Source: Cyanobacteria bacterium CG_2015-22_32_23
GTDB lineage: Bacteria; Cyanobacteriota; Cyanobacteriia; Cyanobacteriales; Cyanobacteriaceae
Assembly (NCBI GenBank): GCA_009993045.1
Contig: JAACUG010000073.1
Span: forward strand, 1 to 49,896
Direction of reading: 5' to 3'
Length of the DNA stretch: 49,896 nt
Of the stretch, positions 18,042 through 27,073 are shown piece by piece (the stretch's first letter is position 1; every line of letters begins with the position of its first letter). The notes below the pieces were generated by a model. The model did not search any database and was not told the DNA's origin. It saw only the letters and a program-made list of their open reading frames with translations. The translations under genes and the position numbers were made by a program.

Positions 18042-19256
18042 TTACCTGTTTATTAAATGATAACATTGCTTGGCGATCGCCCAATCTTCTTGAGTATGAA
18101 TAACTAAAATTTTGACATGAGAATCATCAGTAGCGATATTTGTATCAATAGATAAATTAAGATTTTTTTTCTTATCTAATTTCATAGCCAAAAAGCCGAA
18201 TTTTTCGCAAACTTTTTCTCTAACGATAGCGGAATTTTCTCCCACCCCAGCAGTAAAAACTAAAACATCTAAACCACCAAGAGAAGGTAAAAAACTACTA
18301 ATAACCTCTTGAATACGGTGAATATAAATATCAAAAGCAAGTTTGGCTTGAGTATTTCCTTCTTCTATTTTCTGCAAAATTGTGCGTAAATCCGCCGAAA
18401 TTCCCGAAACTCCTAACAATCCCGATTTTTTATTCAAAATTTCGTCAATTTTATCCCCATCGTAATCATATTTTCTCATAAAATAAGTCAAAATAGCTGG
18501 ATCAATTGAGCCGCTACGACTACCCATCATCACCCCTTCTAAAGGAGTAAAACCCATACTGGTATTGATACTGACTCCATCTTTTATCGCCGTAATAGAG
18601 CAACCATTACCTAAATGACAAGTAATGATTTTCAAACTATTTAAAGGTTGATCAAGAATTTCTGCTGTACGTTGAGAGACATATTGATGGGAAATACCAT
18701 GAAAACCATAACGTTGGATTCCTTCTTGATAATATTGGTAAGGAATGGGATAAATTTTAGCATAATCAGGGATAGTACTGTAAAAAGCCGTATCAAAAAC
18801 TGCTACTTGAGGAATTTCTTTATTTATCTTCTCTATACTTTCAATACCTTCTAAATGAGATGGGTTATGATTAGGCGCTAAAGGTATTAACTCTTTTATG
18901 GTTGCCTTTACTTCCTCCGTGACAAAAGTTGCTTGATAATATTTTTTGCCACCGTGTACTACTCTATGACCTACTACATTTATATCTGTTAACTCCTCTA
19001 TCACTTTGGTTTCACCCTCAATCATGGTGTTTAACATAGTCTTAATGCCAGTTTGACGATTATTCGTCGGTAACTCAAGGGTAATTTTTACCCCCTTAGC
19101 TTCTACCTTCAATAGTCCATAATTACTATTAACTGTCCAATCAATCATTGCCTCCCAAAGAGGTTGGGGAGGAGAAACGATATTTTTAAGGACATTAATA
19201 TCATATAAAGAACTTTTTTGACTACTTGAACCAGCATTAAGAACTAATATTTTCAT
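18042..19256 (-). CDS. ackA: Acetate kinase
   Basis: AckA interconverts acetyl phosphate plus ADP with acetate plus ATP. The 404-residue protein has the signature VLNAGSSSQKSSLYD at the N terminus, GHRVVHGG, YGFHGISHQYV, TCHLGNGCSI and VFTAGVGENS, covering the ATP- and acetate-binding residues. It starts at ATG 19256, only three bases from the stop of an upstream cyclic-nucleotide-binding-domain gene, so they are very likely co-transcribed. No phosphotransacetylase gene is in the window. A HIP1 octamer is at 18073-18080. Confidence 0.97.
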   Translation of the reverse strand: MKILVLNAGSSSQKSSLYDINVLKNIVSPPQPLWEAMIDWTVNSNYGLLKVEAKGVKITLELPTNNRQTGIKTMLNTMIEGETKVIEELTDINVVGHRVVHGGKKYYQATFVTEEVKATIKELIPLAPNHNPSHLEGIESIEKINKEIPQVAVFDTAFYSTIPDYAKIYPIPYQYYQEGIQRYGFHGISHQYVSQRTAEILDQPLNSLKIITCHLGNGCSITAIKDGVSINTSMGFTPLEGVMMGSRSGSIDPAILTYFMRKYDYDGDKIDEILNKKSGLLGVSGISADLRTILQKIEEGNTQAKLAFDIYIHRIQEVISSFLPSLGGLDVLVFTAGVGENSAIVREKVCEKFGFLAMKLDKKKNLNLSIDTNIATDDSHVKILVIHTQEDWAIAKQCYHLINR

Positions 19257-19259
19257 AGC

Positions 19260-19637
19260 TTAAATTGACGATTTCTGCTTTACTTTCCGTAAACGGCTGG
19301 ATAAACTTCTAACAATTTCTAAAGCAAATAAAGGAGTTTCTTGTAATAAAAATAAAAATCTTTCTTTATTTAATTCCGCTATCTGACAATCCGTTTTGGC
19401 GATCGCCGTAGTAACTCGACTATGATCTAATTGTACTAAAGCACCTTCACCAAATACATCATGTTCATGGATAGTTTCCACAACTTTATTATTTAACCAT
19501 AATTCTACTTCACCTTTCATCAAAGCAAACATTTTGTCTCCTTTATCTGCCGCTTTAAAAATTACTTCTCCTGCTTTAAATTCTTGGATTTTAAGGTGGT
19601 TAAAAAACAAATCAATAACGTCACTAGGTTCTAACAT
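19260..19637 (-). CDS. Stand-alone cyclic-nucleotide-binding-domain protein, copy 1
   Basis: The 125-residue protein is almost entirely one CNB (CRP-like) domain: GEVIFKAADKGDKMFALMKG, then VELWLNNKVVETI, then DVFGEGALVQLDHSRVTTAIA, which aligns with the phosphate-binding cassette FGExAL...R(S/T)A. It has no helix-turn-helix domain or kinase. It could sense cAMP or cGMP or simply be a protein-protein module. It sits three bases upstream of ackA and is about two-thirds identical to the next upstream gene, so the pair is a tandem duplication. A HIP1 octamer lies at 19399-19406. Confidence 0.85.
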   Translation of the reverse strand: MLEPSDVIDLFFNHLKIQEFKAGEVIFKAADKGDKMFALMKGEVELWLNNKVVETIHEHDVFGEGALVQLDHSRVTTAIAKTDCQIAELNKERFLFLLQETPLFALEIVRSLSSRLRKVKQKSSI

Positions 19638-19723
19638 AATCTATTTTAATAAAGTATTAATGTTTTATTGTCTCAGATTGATTAACAAATAGCAATTTTA
19701 ATAATTAAGAAGAGAAATTAAAG

Positions 19724-20098
19724 TTAATTATTATAAGGTAAAGAATGATATAAACGACTTGATAAACTTCTCAAAATATCTAAAGCAAATAAAGGAGTTT
19801 CTTGTAACAAAAATAAAAATTTTTCTTTATTTAATCCCGCTATCTGACAATCAGTTTTAGCTATAGCAGTGGTAAATCTAATGTGATTTAATTGTACCAA
19901 AGCACCCTCTCCAAATACATCATTTTTATAAATTATTTCCACAACTTTATCATTAAGAAATAACTCTACTTCTCCTTCTATTAAAGCAAACATAGTATTG
20001 CCTTTTTCTCCTTCTTTAAAAATAACTTCTCCTAAAGGAATATTCTTAATTTCTAAATGTTTAAAAAATAATTCGATAATTTCAGTTGCTTCTAACAT
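19724..20098 (-). CDS. Stand-alone cyclic-nucleotide-binding-domain protein, copy 2
   Basis: This paralogue of the preceding gene is again a single CNB domain of 124 residues. It keeps GEVIFKEGEKGNTMFALIEG and DVFGEGALVQLNHIRFTTAIA; relative to copy 1 the Ser-Arg-Val of the cassette is Ile-Arg-Phe, which may alter ligand binding. The C termini differ (copy 1 is basic, this one ends SLPYNN). I choose ATG 20098 because it aligns with the start of copy 1 (MLE); an ATG at 20104 would add two residues. The gap to copy 1 is 86 bases, so the two could share a transcript with ackA. Confidence 0.82.
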   Translation of the reverse strand: MLEATEIIELFFKHLEIKNIPLGEVIFKEGEKGNTMFALIEGEVELFLNDKVVEIIYKNDVFGEGALVQLNHIRFTTAIAKTDCQIAGLNKEKFLFLLQETPLFALDILRSLSSRLYHSLPYNN

Positions 20099-20199
20099 AA
20101 TCAATGGTTCAAATTGTATAATTTAAGATTAATAACTAATTTAATTTTTTACTATTAATTATTCCTAGTTAGATATTGTCTCATTTTTAATTCCATTTA

Positions 20200-20218
20200 A
20201 GGTTAAGATTTATTTAAG
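20200..20218 (-). promoter_or_regulatory. Possible Pho box (PhoB/SphR-type direct repeat)
   Basis: Read on the minus strand, CTTAAATA and CTTAACCT occur as direct repeats with an 11-base period. The second matches the cyanobacterial consensus (C/T)TTAA(C/T)(C/T)(T/A) exactly, while the first matches only its CTTAA core. It lies about 350 bases before phoX, a phosphate-starvation gene, and about 100 bases before the divergent CNB gene. Distance and the single good half-site make it tentative. Confidence 0.3.
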
Positions 20219-20286
20219 AAAATATTATTATTTAATTAACAAAAATTCTCCAGATAAATGATAAAAAATACTTTAAAATATTTTAA

Positions 20287-20401
20287 TAGCAATCCCACTA
20301 TGTAAGGAGTTAGACTAAAAAAAATGTTAGCTATAAGTTATTAGCTTTAAGATATAGTAAAATTTATTTTTTAATCTTCAACTACTCACTGATGATTTAA
20401 A
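20287..20401. repeat. Dispersed AT-rich non-coding repeat, copy 1
   Basis: It runs from TAGCAATC through TTAGCTTT and TATAGTAA to TTATTTTTTAATCTT, a TCAC and ATGATTTAA. The same ordered blocks occur at 48936-49028 with small insertions and deletions. No coding frame is conserved. Confidence 0.6.
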
Positions 20402-20568
20402 GATTGTCATAGTCTAAGTATTAAAGTATTTAGAGATTATATATTTTAAAATTAATAAAAATAACTAATGATTTTTTGGATTCTCCCGTGAGTGTAGGAG
20501 AATAAAGTAAACATACAACTAATTTTGCCTACTTACTAATTTAAACTTATATTTTTTTCTTTAAAATA

Positions 20569-22716
20569 ATGACTTTCAAACGTAGAGAATTTTTAACTTT
20601 TTTAGGAATTGGTATCGCCACTACTGCTTGTAATTCAGTTTTTAAATCTAATTTACAAGCAAAAACAGCTAGTTCAAATAATATTAATTTTAGTACTTTT
20701 AAGCCTATAAAATATCCTATTCCGTTAGATATTAATAATGTTAATAGTCAACAACAAAAACAAATTTATCAAAGTTATCAAGTTGAAGATAATTTAATTT
20801 TACCCGAGGGTTTTGACTATCAAATAATAGCCTCTTGGGGTGACAAAGTTGGGGATTCTCGTTTTGGTTATAATAATGACTATATTTCTTTTATCGAAAC
20901 TAGCCCTAATGAAGGTTTTTTAGTAGTAAATTTTGAATATGTAAGCCCTAATCCTTGGTTAGAAAGTTACGAAATTGTGATTAATAAAACTCTCGATTTT
21001 CAAGTCTTAAATACTTTAACAGAAGCCAATAAAAATAAACAAAGTTTAAATATTTTTGCCCTAGTAGATGATAACCCTATTAAAGCAAAATTTCAAGATT
21101 TTTTCAGTGAATTATTAATTGATCAAGGTGTTGGTATAATTTCCATTAAAAAAGATAATAATGGGCAATGGCAACGCACTTTTAGTAAAAATGATCGTCG
21201 TATTACTGGTATTTCTGGCTGGAAAGATAACCGTTATTTATCCTCTACAGGGGCGGCTACTGCTATATTTAAGAAAAAGGAAGTATTGGGCTATACCGAT
21301 AACTTAGGTGATAAAATTATTGGTACTTTCGCTAATTGTGCTGGAGGTACTTCACCTTGGGGTACAGTTTTTAGTGCAGAAGAAAATTTCCAAAATTATG
21401 TCCCTGAAGGTATCATGGCCGATGGTACTTCTTTACCTCCAGAATTTTTACCTGTATCTGGTTTGAGTGGACAAGGTAATCCTTTTGGGTTAGCGGGAAA
21501 TAAATATGGTTGGATGGTAGAAATTGATCCTAGTAACCCCGATGACTATGGCACGAAACACACATGGTTAGGGCGTTTTCGTCATGAAGCTGTGACAATT
21601 TGGGCAGAAAAAAATCAACCTCTCGTATTTTACTCTGGATGCGATCGCACTGGGGGACATTTATATAAATTCGTATCAAAAGGAAAGGTTATCAATCCTA
21701 GTGATAAAAAAAATTCCGAGTTGTTAAAAGATGGAATGCTATACGTTGCTAAGATGTCAACAGATGGTAAAGGAGAATGGATACCCTTACAACCAGACAC
21801 CCCGATAAATCCCATTGCCTTAGAAAATTTAGCAGGAGGTTTATTAACGATACCTAACCCTGATAGAAAAAAAGGATCATATATTGCAGTGGAAAATCAA
21901 GGAGAATTAGACGATTTTACCGCAAAATATCGCAAATTAGGAGATTTATATTTAGGTAGTGAAGAAGAGAGACAAGGAGCAATTTTAATCGATGCTCATT
22001 ATGGCGCTAATATTGTCGGTGGTACTTGTGGCGCTCGTCCTGAAGATGTAGAATTGAGTCCTATAGATAAATCTCTAGTCATTGCTTACACGGCAGGAGT
22101 GGCGGGGAGCGAAGGAAGTCCCGATAAACGAATTTTCAGCGATAAAAATGGGAATATGTATCAATACGGCTGTTTAATGCGTCTTAGAGAAGATAATAAT
22201 CAGCCTGATGCTATGACTTTTAAATGGGAAATCTTAGTCGTAGGTGGTGAACCTTCAAAAGGCGGTATGGGATTCGCTAACCCTGATAACCTCGAATTTG
22301 ATGCTAACGGTGATTTATGGATGGTAACGGATATGCCGACAGGTTTACAAAGTCAACCTTCAGAGGGTAAACGCAATTCTATCGCCCCTTTAGGTAATAA
22401 CTCCTTATGGTATATTCCTTTATCAGGAGAAAATGCTGGAAAAGCCTATCCTTTTGGGATTATGCCTATGGAAGCCGAAGGTACAGGTATATATTTTACC
22501 AAAGATCAGCAAACTCTCTTTTTATCAGTACAACATCCGGGAGAAAAAAACGGCATCAGAAAAGATATGGCGCATAAACAATTAGATATATCAATTTTAA
22601 CCACAGAAGGAGAGGAATTTGCTCAAAAAAGAACTATTCCTCAAGGCTCAAATTGGCCTAATTTACAACCTAATCAACCCCCTAAACCTTCTGTAGTAGC
22701 AATCATGAAAAATTAA
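20569..22716 (+). CDS. phoX: PhoX-family alkaline phosphatase (DUF839)
   Basis: PhoX enzymes are calcium/iron-dependent phosphatases that release phosphate from organic esters outside the cytoplasm. The 715-residue protein starts with a twin-arginine signal, [18 protein letters not shown]; the Cys could even be a lipidation site. Family landmarks are [39 protein letters not shown], a later [17 protein letters not shown], and [20 protein letters not shown]. Length is normal for cyanobacterial PhoX. A possible Pho box lies about 350 bases upstream. The last four bases overlap the convergent ispG stop. A HIP1 octamer is at 21641-21648. Confidence 0.9.
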   Translation: MTFKRREFLTFLGIGIATTACNSVFKSNLQAKTASSNNINFSTFKPIKYPIPLDINNVNSQQQKQIYQSYQVEDNLILPEGFDYQIIASWGDKVGDSRFGYNNDYISFIETSPNEGFLVVNFEYVSPNPWLESYEIVINKTLDFQVLNTLTEANKNKQSLNIFALVDDNPIKAKFQDFFSELLIDQGVGIISIKKDNNGQWQRTFSKNDRRITGISGWKDNRYLSSTGAATAIFKKKEVLGYTDNLGDKIIGTFANCAGGTSPWGTVFSAEENFQNYVPEGIMADGTSLPPEFLPVSGLSGQGNPFGLAGNKYGWMVEIDPSNPDDYGTKHTWLGRFRHEAVTIWAEKNQPLVFYSGCDRTGGHLYKFVSKGKVINPSDKKNSELLKDGMLYVAKMSTDGKGEWIPLQPDTPINPIALENLAGGLLTIPNPDRKKGSYIAVENQGELDDFTAKYRKLGDLYLGSEEERQGAILIDAHYGANIVGGTCGARPEDVELSPIDKSLVIAYTAGVAGSEGSPDKRIFSDKNGNMYQYGCLMRLREDNNQPDAMTFKWEILVVGGEPSKGGMGFANPDNLEFDANGDLWMVTDMPTGLQSQPSEGKRNSIAPLGNNSLWYIPLSGENAGKAYPFGIMPMEAEGTGIYFTKDQQTLFLSVQHPGEKNGIRKDMAHKQLDISILTTEGEEFAQKRTIPQGSNWPNLQPNQPPKPSVVAIMKN

Positions 22717-23930
22717 GGCTCAACCCATCTACCGTCAGCTTTAATTAAATTAATTAATTCCGTTACTCCTTCGGTTTCAGGTACTTTTTTAATTTCTTCC
22801 TTACCACGATATAAAGAGATAAAACCAGGTTGTTTGCCTACATAACCATAATCAGCGTCGGCCATTTCCCCTGGCCCGTTGACAATACAGCCCATTACAG
22901 CTATATCTAAACCTGTTAAATGCTTAGTTGCTTCTCTGACTTTATGTAAAACTTCTTCGAGATTAAATAAAGTACGTCCGCAAGAAGGACAAGCTACATA
23001 CTCCACCATAGTTTTACGCAATCCTAGAGCTTGTAATATACTATAACAAACAGGAATCTCTTTCTCTGGGGCTTCCGTTAAAGAAACTCGAATGGTATCC
23101 CCGATGCCGTCGGCAAGTAGTGTGCCGATTCCAGCAGTAGATTTTATGCGCCCATATTCTCCGTCTCCTGCTTCGGTAACCCCTAAATGTAAAGGGTAAT
23201 CCATACCTAATTCATCCATGCGTTTTACCATTAAACGATAAGCCGATAACATCACGGCTACACGAGAGGCTTTCATGGAGATAATTAAATTACGGAAATC
23301 TAAAGACTCACAAATTTTAATAAATTCAATGGCAGATTCTACCATACCTTGGGGAGTGTCTCCGTAAGTAAATAGCATTCTTTCTGCTAAAGAACCATGA
23401 TTGACACCGATACGCATAGCTTTACCTTGATCTCTTAAGGAAATTACTAAAGGTTCAAGGGTTTCTCTTATTTTATCCCCAATATCATTAAATTCTGTGT
23501 CTGAATACTCAATACGGTCATTTTTCGGTTTTTCAAAGACATATAAACCAGGGTTGATACGCACTTTATCAACGTGTTTGGCTACCTCAAGGGCAATTTT
23601 CATGCCATTATGATGTACATCGGCAACTAAAGGCACTGGTTGATAAGTTTGCTCTAATTTAGCCTTAATTTCACCTACTGCTTTAGCATGGGCAAGACTT
23701 GGCACTGTCACCCTCACAATTTCGCAACCAATTTCATGTAAACGACGAATAGCCGCCACCGAAGCATCAACGTCGAGGGTATCTTCATTAATCATTGACT
23801 GCACCACCACAGGATTATTCCCACCAATGGTGACATTTCCTATTTTTACAGGGCGAGTTTTACGTCTATGAATACTACCGTCAAATAAATTATGATCAGA
23901 ATTAGTTATAGGTTTATCAATAGTTTGCAT
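22713..23930 (-). CDS. ispG: 4-hydroxy-3-methylbut-2-enyl diphosphate synthase
   Basis: IspG reduces the cyclodiphosphate made by IspF to HMBPP in the MEP pathway, using a [4Fe-4S] cluster and, in cyanobacteria, ferredoxin. The 405-residue protein begins with the conserved [16 protein letters not shown] and [13 protein letters not shown], contains [13 protein letters not shown] and [14 protein letters not shown], and has the cluster ligands in [11 protein letters not shown] and [20 protein letters not shown]. The stop overlaps the phoX stop by four bases on the opposite strand. Confidence 0.97.
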   Translation of the reverse strand: MQTIDKPITNSDHNLFDGSIHRRKTRPVKIGNVTIGGNNPVVVQSMINEDTLDVDASVAAIRRLHEIGCEIVRVTVPSLAHAKAVGEIKAKLEQTYQPVPLVADVHHNGMKIALEVAKHVDKVRINPGLYVFEKPKNDRIEYSDTEFNDIGDKIRETLEPLVISLRDQGKAMRIGVNHGSLAERMLFTYGDTPQGMVESAIEFIKICESLDFRNLIISMKASRVAVMLSAYRLMVKRMDELGMDYPLHLGVTEAGDGEYGRIKSTAGIGTLLADGIGDTIRVSLTEAPEKEIPVCYSILQALGLRKTMVEYVACPSCGRTLFNLEEVLHKVREATKHLTGLDIAVMGCIVNGPGEMADADYGYVGKQPGFISLYRGKEEIKKVPETEGVTELINLIKADGRWVEP

Positions 23931-24031
23931 CGTCTTCCCTCAATGGTTACGATTATTTTCACTTTAATTTTACAGTAATTGGCTATCATCAGTAATCCGT
24001 AACAAAACTACAAGACAAAATTCCTCATGGT

Positions 24032-25096
24032 TTAACGGTATTGAGGCGAACAATAAGCCGAATCTTCGCAAGGTAAAGTATTGATGAAGTTAATCATTTG
24101 ATAAAGACGGCTAAATTTTCTCGGTTGCAGATAAAAACCAATACTTGGTAAAAGGGCAGTTTCTGCTTTTTCTTTTCCTGAAGTCGGTATTTTCTCAATT
24201 TTCCCAGCTATTAATATATCACTGAATTTGTCGTTTAATTGTTCAATTTGTGTAGCGGTTAAATCATAATTCAATCTCATCACAAATAAATCTTTGACAT
24301 AGCGACAAGAATGATAGACTCGATAAAATTCTTGGATAACTTTACAAGCGGTATCCACATTATCGGTGATAGTATAAATTTCCGTATCTTCAGGTTGAAT
24401 ATAGCCATTTTCGAGAAGATGATCACAAATATAATCATGCCAACTTTTCCAATAATTACCGTCTGGTTTATCCATTAATATCAAAGGAATAGGCGGTTGT
24501 TTTCCTGTTTGACACAAGGTTATGGTTTCAAATGCTTCATCTTGAGTGCCAAATCCTCCGGGGAAAAGTACAATACCATCACTTTCTTTTAAAAAGAATA
24601 ATTTACGGGTGAAAAAATATTTAAAACGAATTAATTTAGGATCATTTTCGATAAAAGAATTCGCCGATTGTTCAAAGGGTAATTTTACATTTAAACCAAA
24701 AGATTTTTCTGCCGTTGCCCCTTCATTCCCCGCTGCCATAATACCACCACCAGCACCAGTTAAGACCATAAAACCTAACTTGGTAATTTCTTGAGCAAAA
24801 TCTCTGGCTAACTTATATTCTAAAGCATCTGAGGAAGTTCTAGCAGAACCAAATATAGTAATTTTTCGATAATGAGTATAGTTTGAAAAAACTCTAAATC
24901 CTTTCTCTAAGTCTTTTAACGTAGCAGTTAAAATTTTCCACTCTAAGGTATCTATTTTATTCTTTTTAACAATTTTTGCTAAAGTTTTTAAAGATCTTTT
25001 TAACCATTTATTACCATCATAATTAGGTAACTTATTTAACAAACGTTGAATATTTTTTGCTTGATAAAAATAACCTTTCTCATCAGATACTAACAA
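24032..25096 (-). CDS. LOG-family (lysine decarboxylase-like fold) protein
   Basis: The central domain (about residues 80-260) has the LOG signature: ITIFGSARTS, LTGAGGGIMAAGNEGA and VLFPGGFGTQDEAFE. Proteins with PGGxGTxxE release nucleobases from nucleoside monophosphates, as in cytokinin activation. The motif is complete here, so activity is plausible. At 354 residues it is longer than plain LOG (about 190), with an N-terminal helical extension of about 80 residues and a C-terminal extension of about 90. This long form is common in cyanobacteria. The substrate is not known. It sits between ispG and trxA on the same strand, with spacers of about 100 and 150 bases. Confidence 0.85.
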   Translation of the reverse strand: MLVSDEKGYFYQAKNIQRLLNKLPNYDGNKWLKRSLKTLAKIVKKNKIDTLEWKILTATLKDLEKGFRVFSNYTHYRKITIFGSARTSSDALEYKLARDFAQEITKLGFMVLTGAGGGIMAAGNEGATAEKSFGLNVKLPFEQSANSFIENDPKLIRFKYFFTRKLFFLKESDGIVLFPGGFGTQDEAFETITLCQTGKQPPIPLILMDKPDGNYWKSWHDYICDHLLENGYIQPEDTEIYTITDNVDTACKVIQEFYRVYHSCRYVKDLFVMRLNYDLTATQIEQLNDKFSDILIAGKIEKIPTSGKEKAETALLPSIGFYLQPRKFSRLYQMINFINTLPCEDSAYCSPQYR

Positions 25097-25211
25097 AGAT
25101 ATTTCTCCTTATTTAGACAAAAGTTGATCGAAATTTGATGACATTATCATAATAAACAATTAATGACTGTTACATCCTCTTTTAAAGATCTAATTTACAA
25201 TTAATTCCTAT

Positions 25212-25233
25212 AAAAAAACCCCCAAATCGGGGG
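25212..25233 (-). terminator. Intrinsic terminator of trxA
   Basis: On the minus strand CCCCC (25233-25229) and GGGGG (25223-25219) pair across a five-base loop and are followed by seven Ts (25218-25212). It lies 16 bases after the trxA stop. Confidence 0.9.
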
Positions 25234-25248
25234 CAAAGAAACTTCCTT

Positions 25249-25572
25249 TTAAAGATGTTTTTCTAAAGTGTTGGCTAAAGTAGTTTTAGGCACTGCACCT
25301 ACTACCATTTCTTTTTTTTCTCCATCTTTAAATACCATCAGGGTAGGAATGCTACGAATTCCATACTGACTAGCAATTTGAGGATTTTCGTCAGTGTTAA
25401 GTTTTACCACTTTGACTTTACCTTCATATTGTTGAGCAATCTCTTCGACTACAGGTGCAACCATACGACAAGGACCACACCAAGGAGCCCAAAAATCTAC
25501 CAACACAGGAAGTTCACTTTCTAAAACAACTTCTTTAAAATCCGCTTCTTTAACTTCTGTCACTTCCGACAT
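25249..25572 (-). CDS. trxA: Thioredoxin (m-type)
   Basis: The 107-residue protein is a canonical thioredoxin: [17 protein letters not shown] holds the redox pair, cis-Pro is in [13 protein letters not shown], and GAVPKTTL follows. It reduces disulfides in light-regulated and biosynthetic enzymes using electrons from ferredoxin- or NADPH-thioredoxin reductase. It starts at ATG 25572 and ends with a strong terminator. The Yfr1-like RNA gene lies 131 bases upstream on the same strand; this neighbourhood is, as I recall it, conserved in cyanobacteria. Confidence 0.97.
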   Translation of the reverse strand: MSEVTEVKEADFKEVVLESELPVLVDFWAPWCGPCRMVAPVVEEIAQQYEGKVKVVKLNTDENPQIASQYGIRSIPTLMVFKDGEKKEMVVGAVPKTTLANTLEKHL

Positions 25573-25702
25573 TTTGCTTATTCCTTACTAGATTATTTGC
25601 ATTTAAAATACTATCAGATTTTACCATAGCAAATATTTGATCTCTTGCTCTCAATTATTTCTATAAGTTTACATAGTTTGACTTAAAAGCCTTTTTATGA
25701 TC

Positions 25703-25776
25703 AAAAAAGAAATCCGCCCTTACAATGTAAAAGCGGTTTATGGTGTGAGGAGTGAACGGAAACTTTGTCTCCGTCA
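25703..25776 (-). ncRNA. yfr1: Yfr1-like small regulatory RNA
   Basis: Read on the minus strand, this stretch has all the parts of Yfr1. First comes a 5' hairpin, ACGGAGAC / GTTTCCGT with loop AAA. Then a single-stranded centre contains ACTCCTCACAC exactly (25753-25743), the ultraconserved unpaired motif of Yfr1. Last is a 3' hairpin, CCGCTTTTAC against GTAAGGGCGG, followed by a T-rich tail (25708-25703). A -10-like TAGAAT at 25788-25783 places the start near 25776, giving about 74 nucleotides. Yfr1 pairs through its central motif with messages such as those for outer-membrane porins. It ends 131 bases before trxA on the same strand, matching the location reported for the family. Confidence 0.9.
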
Positions 25777-25782
25777 TCTTTT

Positions 25783-25788
25783 ATTCTA
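25783..25788 (-). promoter_or_regulatory. -10 element of the Yfr1-like RNA gene
   Basis: TAGAAT on the minus strand ends seven bases before the predicted RNA start near 25776. No convincing -35 hexamer is seen 16-18 bases further upstream. Confidence 0.5.
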
Positions 25789-25847
25789 GCTTACTTTTTA
25801 TGGTGATAGAGAGACTTTGACAAGAAGTTTGATTATTCTATTAGTAG

Positions 25848-26621
25848 TTAAAATTCTTCTTCATTTACTAAACCTCTCATTTTAGCAATGCCTTTTTTGA
25901 TTCTTCGAGAAACGGTAATAACACTAACTCCCAGTTTTTCTGCGGTTTCTTTTTGGGTTAAATCTTGTAAAAACACAAATTCTAACACTTTACGAGTGCC
26001 GTCTTCGAGTTGACATAAAGCATTATTTAACCTGATTTTATCTTCTTGCGCTAATTGAAAACTACGATACTGATTATCTGGTAAACAATCTACTAAAGTA
26101 TTTTTATTATCATCATCGTTAGTGGTAGAATCTAGGCTAATAGGTTCTCTATTTTGATGGGCTAATTTTACCTCTTGCCATTCTTGTAATGATACCCCTA
26201 ATTCTCTTGCAATTTCTATATCTGTAGGTTGACGATTTAATTTATTTCTTAAGTCTCTAACAATACTATTTGACTGATTTTTTAATTCTAAACAACGACG
26301 AGGAATACGAATAGAATATCCTTTATCTCTAAGATAATGTTGAATTTCCCCTCTTATATAGGGTAAAGCAAAAGAACTAAAAGCAAAACCCTTTTCTATA
26401 TCAAATCTTTCTATGGCACGAATTAAACCCATACAACCTACTTGTAATAAATCGTCATAATTCTCTTGACACTGATTTATCCAATGACAGACTTCTTTTC
26501 TTACTAATCCTAAATTTAACTCTAAAATTTGGTTGCGGATTTTCAGATTTTGATTTTGTTGGTAGAGAGAAAATAATTGGTTATTTTCAAGTTTATATTC
26601 GGAAGATGTTTTATTAGCCAT
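25848..26621 (-). CDS. sigF: RNA polymerase sigma factor, SigF-like group 3
   Basis: This 257-residue sigma factor has region 2 from NLGLVRKEVCHWINQC through YDDLLQVGCMGLIRAIERFD and FSSFALPYIRGEIQHYLRDKG (core binding and -10 recognition), region 3 with ELGVSLQEWQEV, and a region 4 helix-turn-helix LTQKETAEKLGVSVITVSRR. It lacks region 1.1 and is short, so it belongs to group 3, the SigB/F/G/28-like class, and RDKGYSIRIPRR fits cyanobacterial SigF, which controls type IV pilus and motility genes. SigF identity versus another group 3 sigma is inference. No anti-sigma gene is adjacent. Confidence 0.85.
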   Translation of the reverse strand: MANKTSSEYKLENNQLFSLYQQNQNLKIRNQILELNLGLVRKEVCHWINQCQENYDDLLQVGCMGLIRAIERFDIEKGFAFSSFALPYIRGEIQHYLRDKGYSIRIPRRCLELKNQSNSIVRDLRNKLNRQPTDIEIARELGVSLQEWQEVKLAHQNREPISLDSTTNDDDNKNTLVDCLPDNQYRSFQLAQEDKIRLNNALCQLEDGTRKVLEFVFLQDLTQKETAEKLGVSVITVSRRIKKGIAKMRGLVNEEEF

Positions 26622-27073
26622 AGTCTTAAGTTACTCTTGAAAGAGATAAAAGGCGGATAATTATATTAATTTTATAAAAAATTCTTAATATTTATTTTTA
26701 TCATCGTTATGACTTCATTATATTTGATCAAGTCTCCATAAAACAACAGGGTATTTACTGTATTTTTATCTTAAGGATATTCTATTTTCATTATTTACAC
26801 GGATAAACTTTTTCTTATGAATATTTAATTCCTTAATGTTTTTGATAACTATGGATTATTGTTAATGTTTGTAATCAGGATAAAATATAATTCTTACTTA
26901 GTTTACAGGGAATATTAGTAATAAGTGATTCAAACTTATTTTAAATTGATTTTTCTTCTTCTCTCTATCAATGATTTGTATTTTTAATTCACTATGACGT
27001 TAATCCGCTTTGTCTTTAATTTTAGATATTATTTATCTATGTTGATTTTTCTTAAGTTTTTTAACTAATTTGT
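26622..27073. other. 452-base divergent spacer, nothing recognised
   Basis: An AT-rich region between the divergently transcribed sigma factor and methyltransferase genes. I see no RNA gene, repeat, palindrome or start-supported frame; it presumably carries both promoters. Confidence 0.6.

Larger units (their letters stand above)
20099..20568. other. 470-base AT-rich spacer between CNB gene and phoX
   Basis: No gene is seen. It holds a possible Pho box (20200-20218), one copy of a dispersed non-coding repeat (20287-20401), and the leaders of two divergently transcribed genes. I cannot assign the phoX promoter with confidence. Confidence 0.7.
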
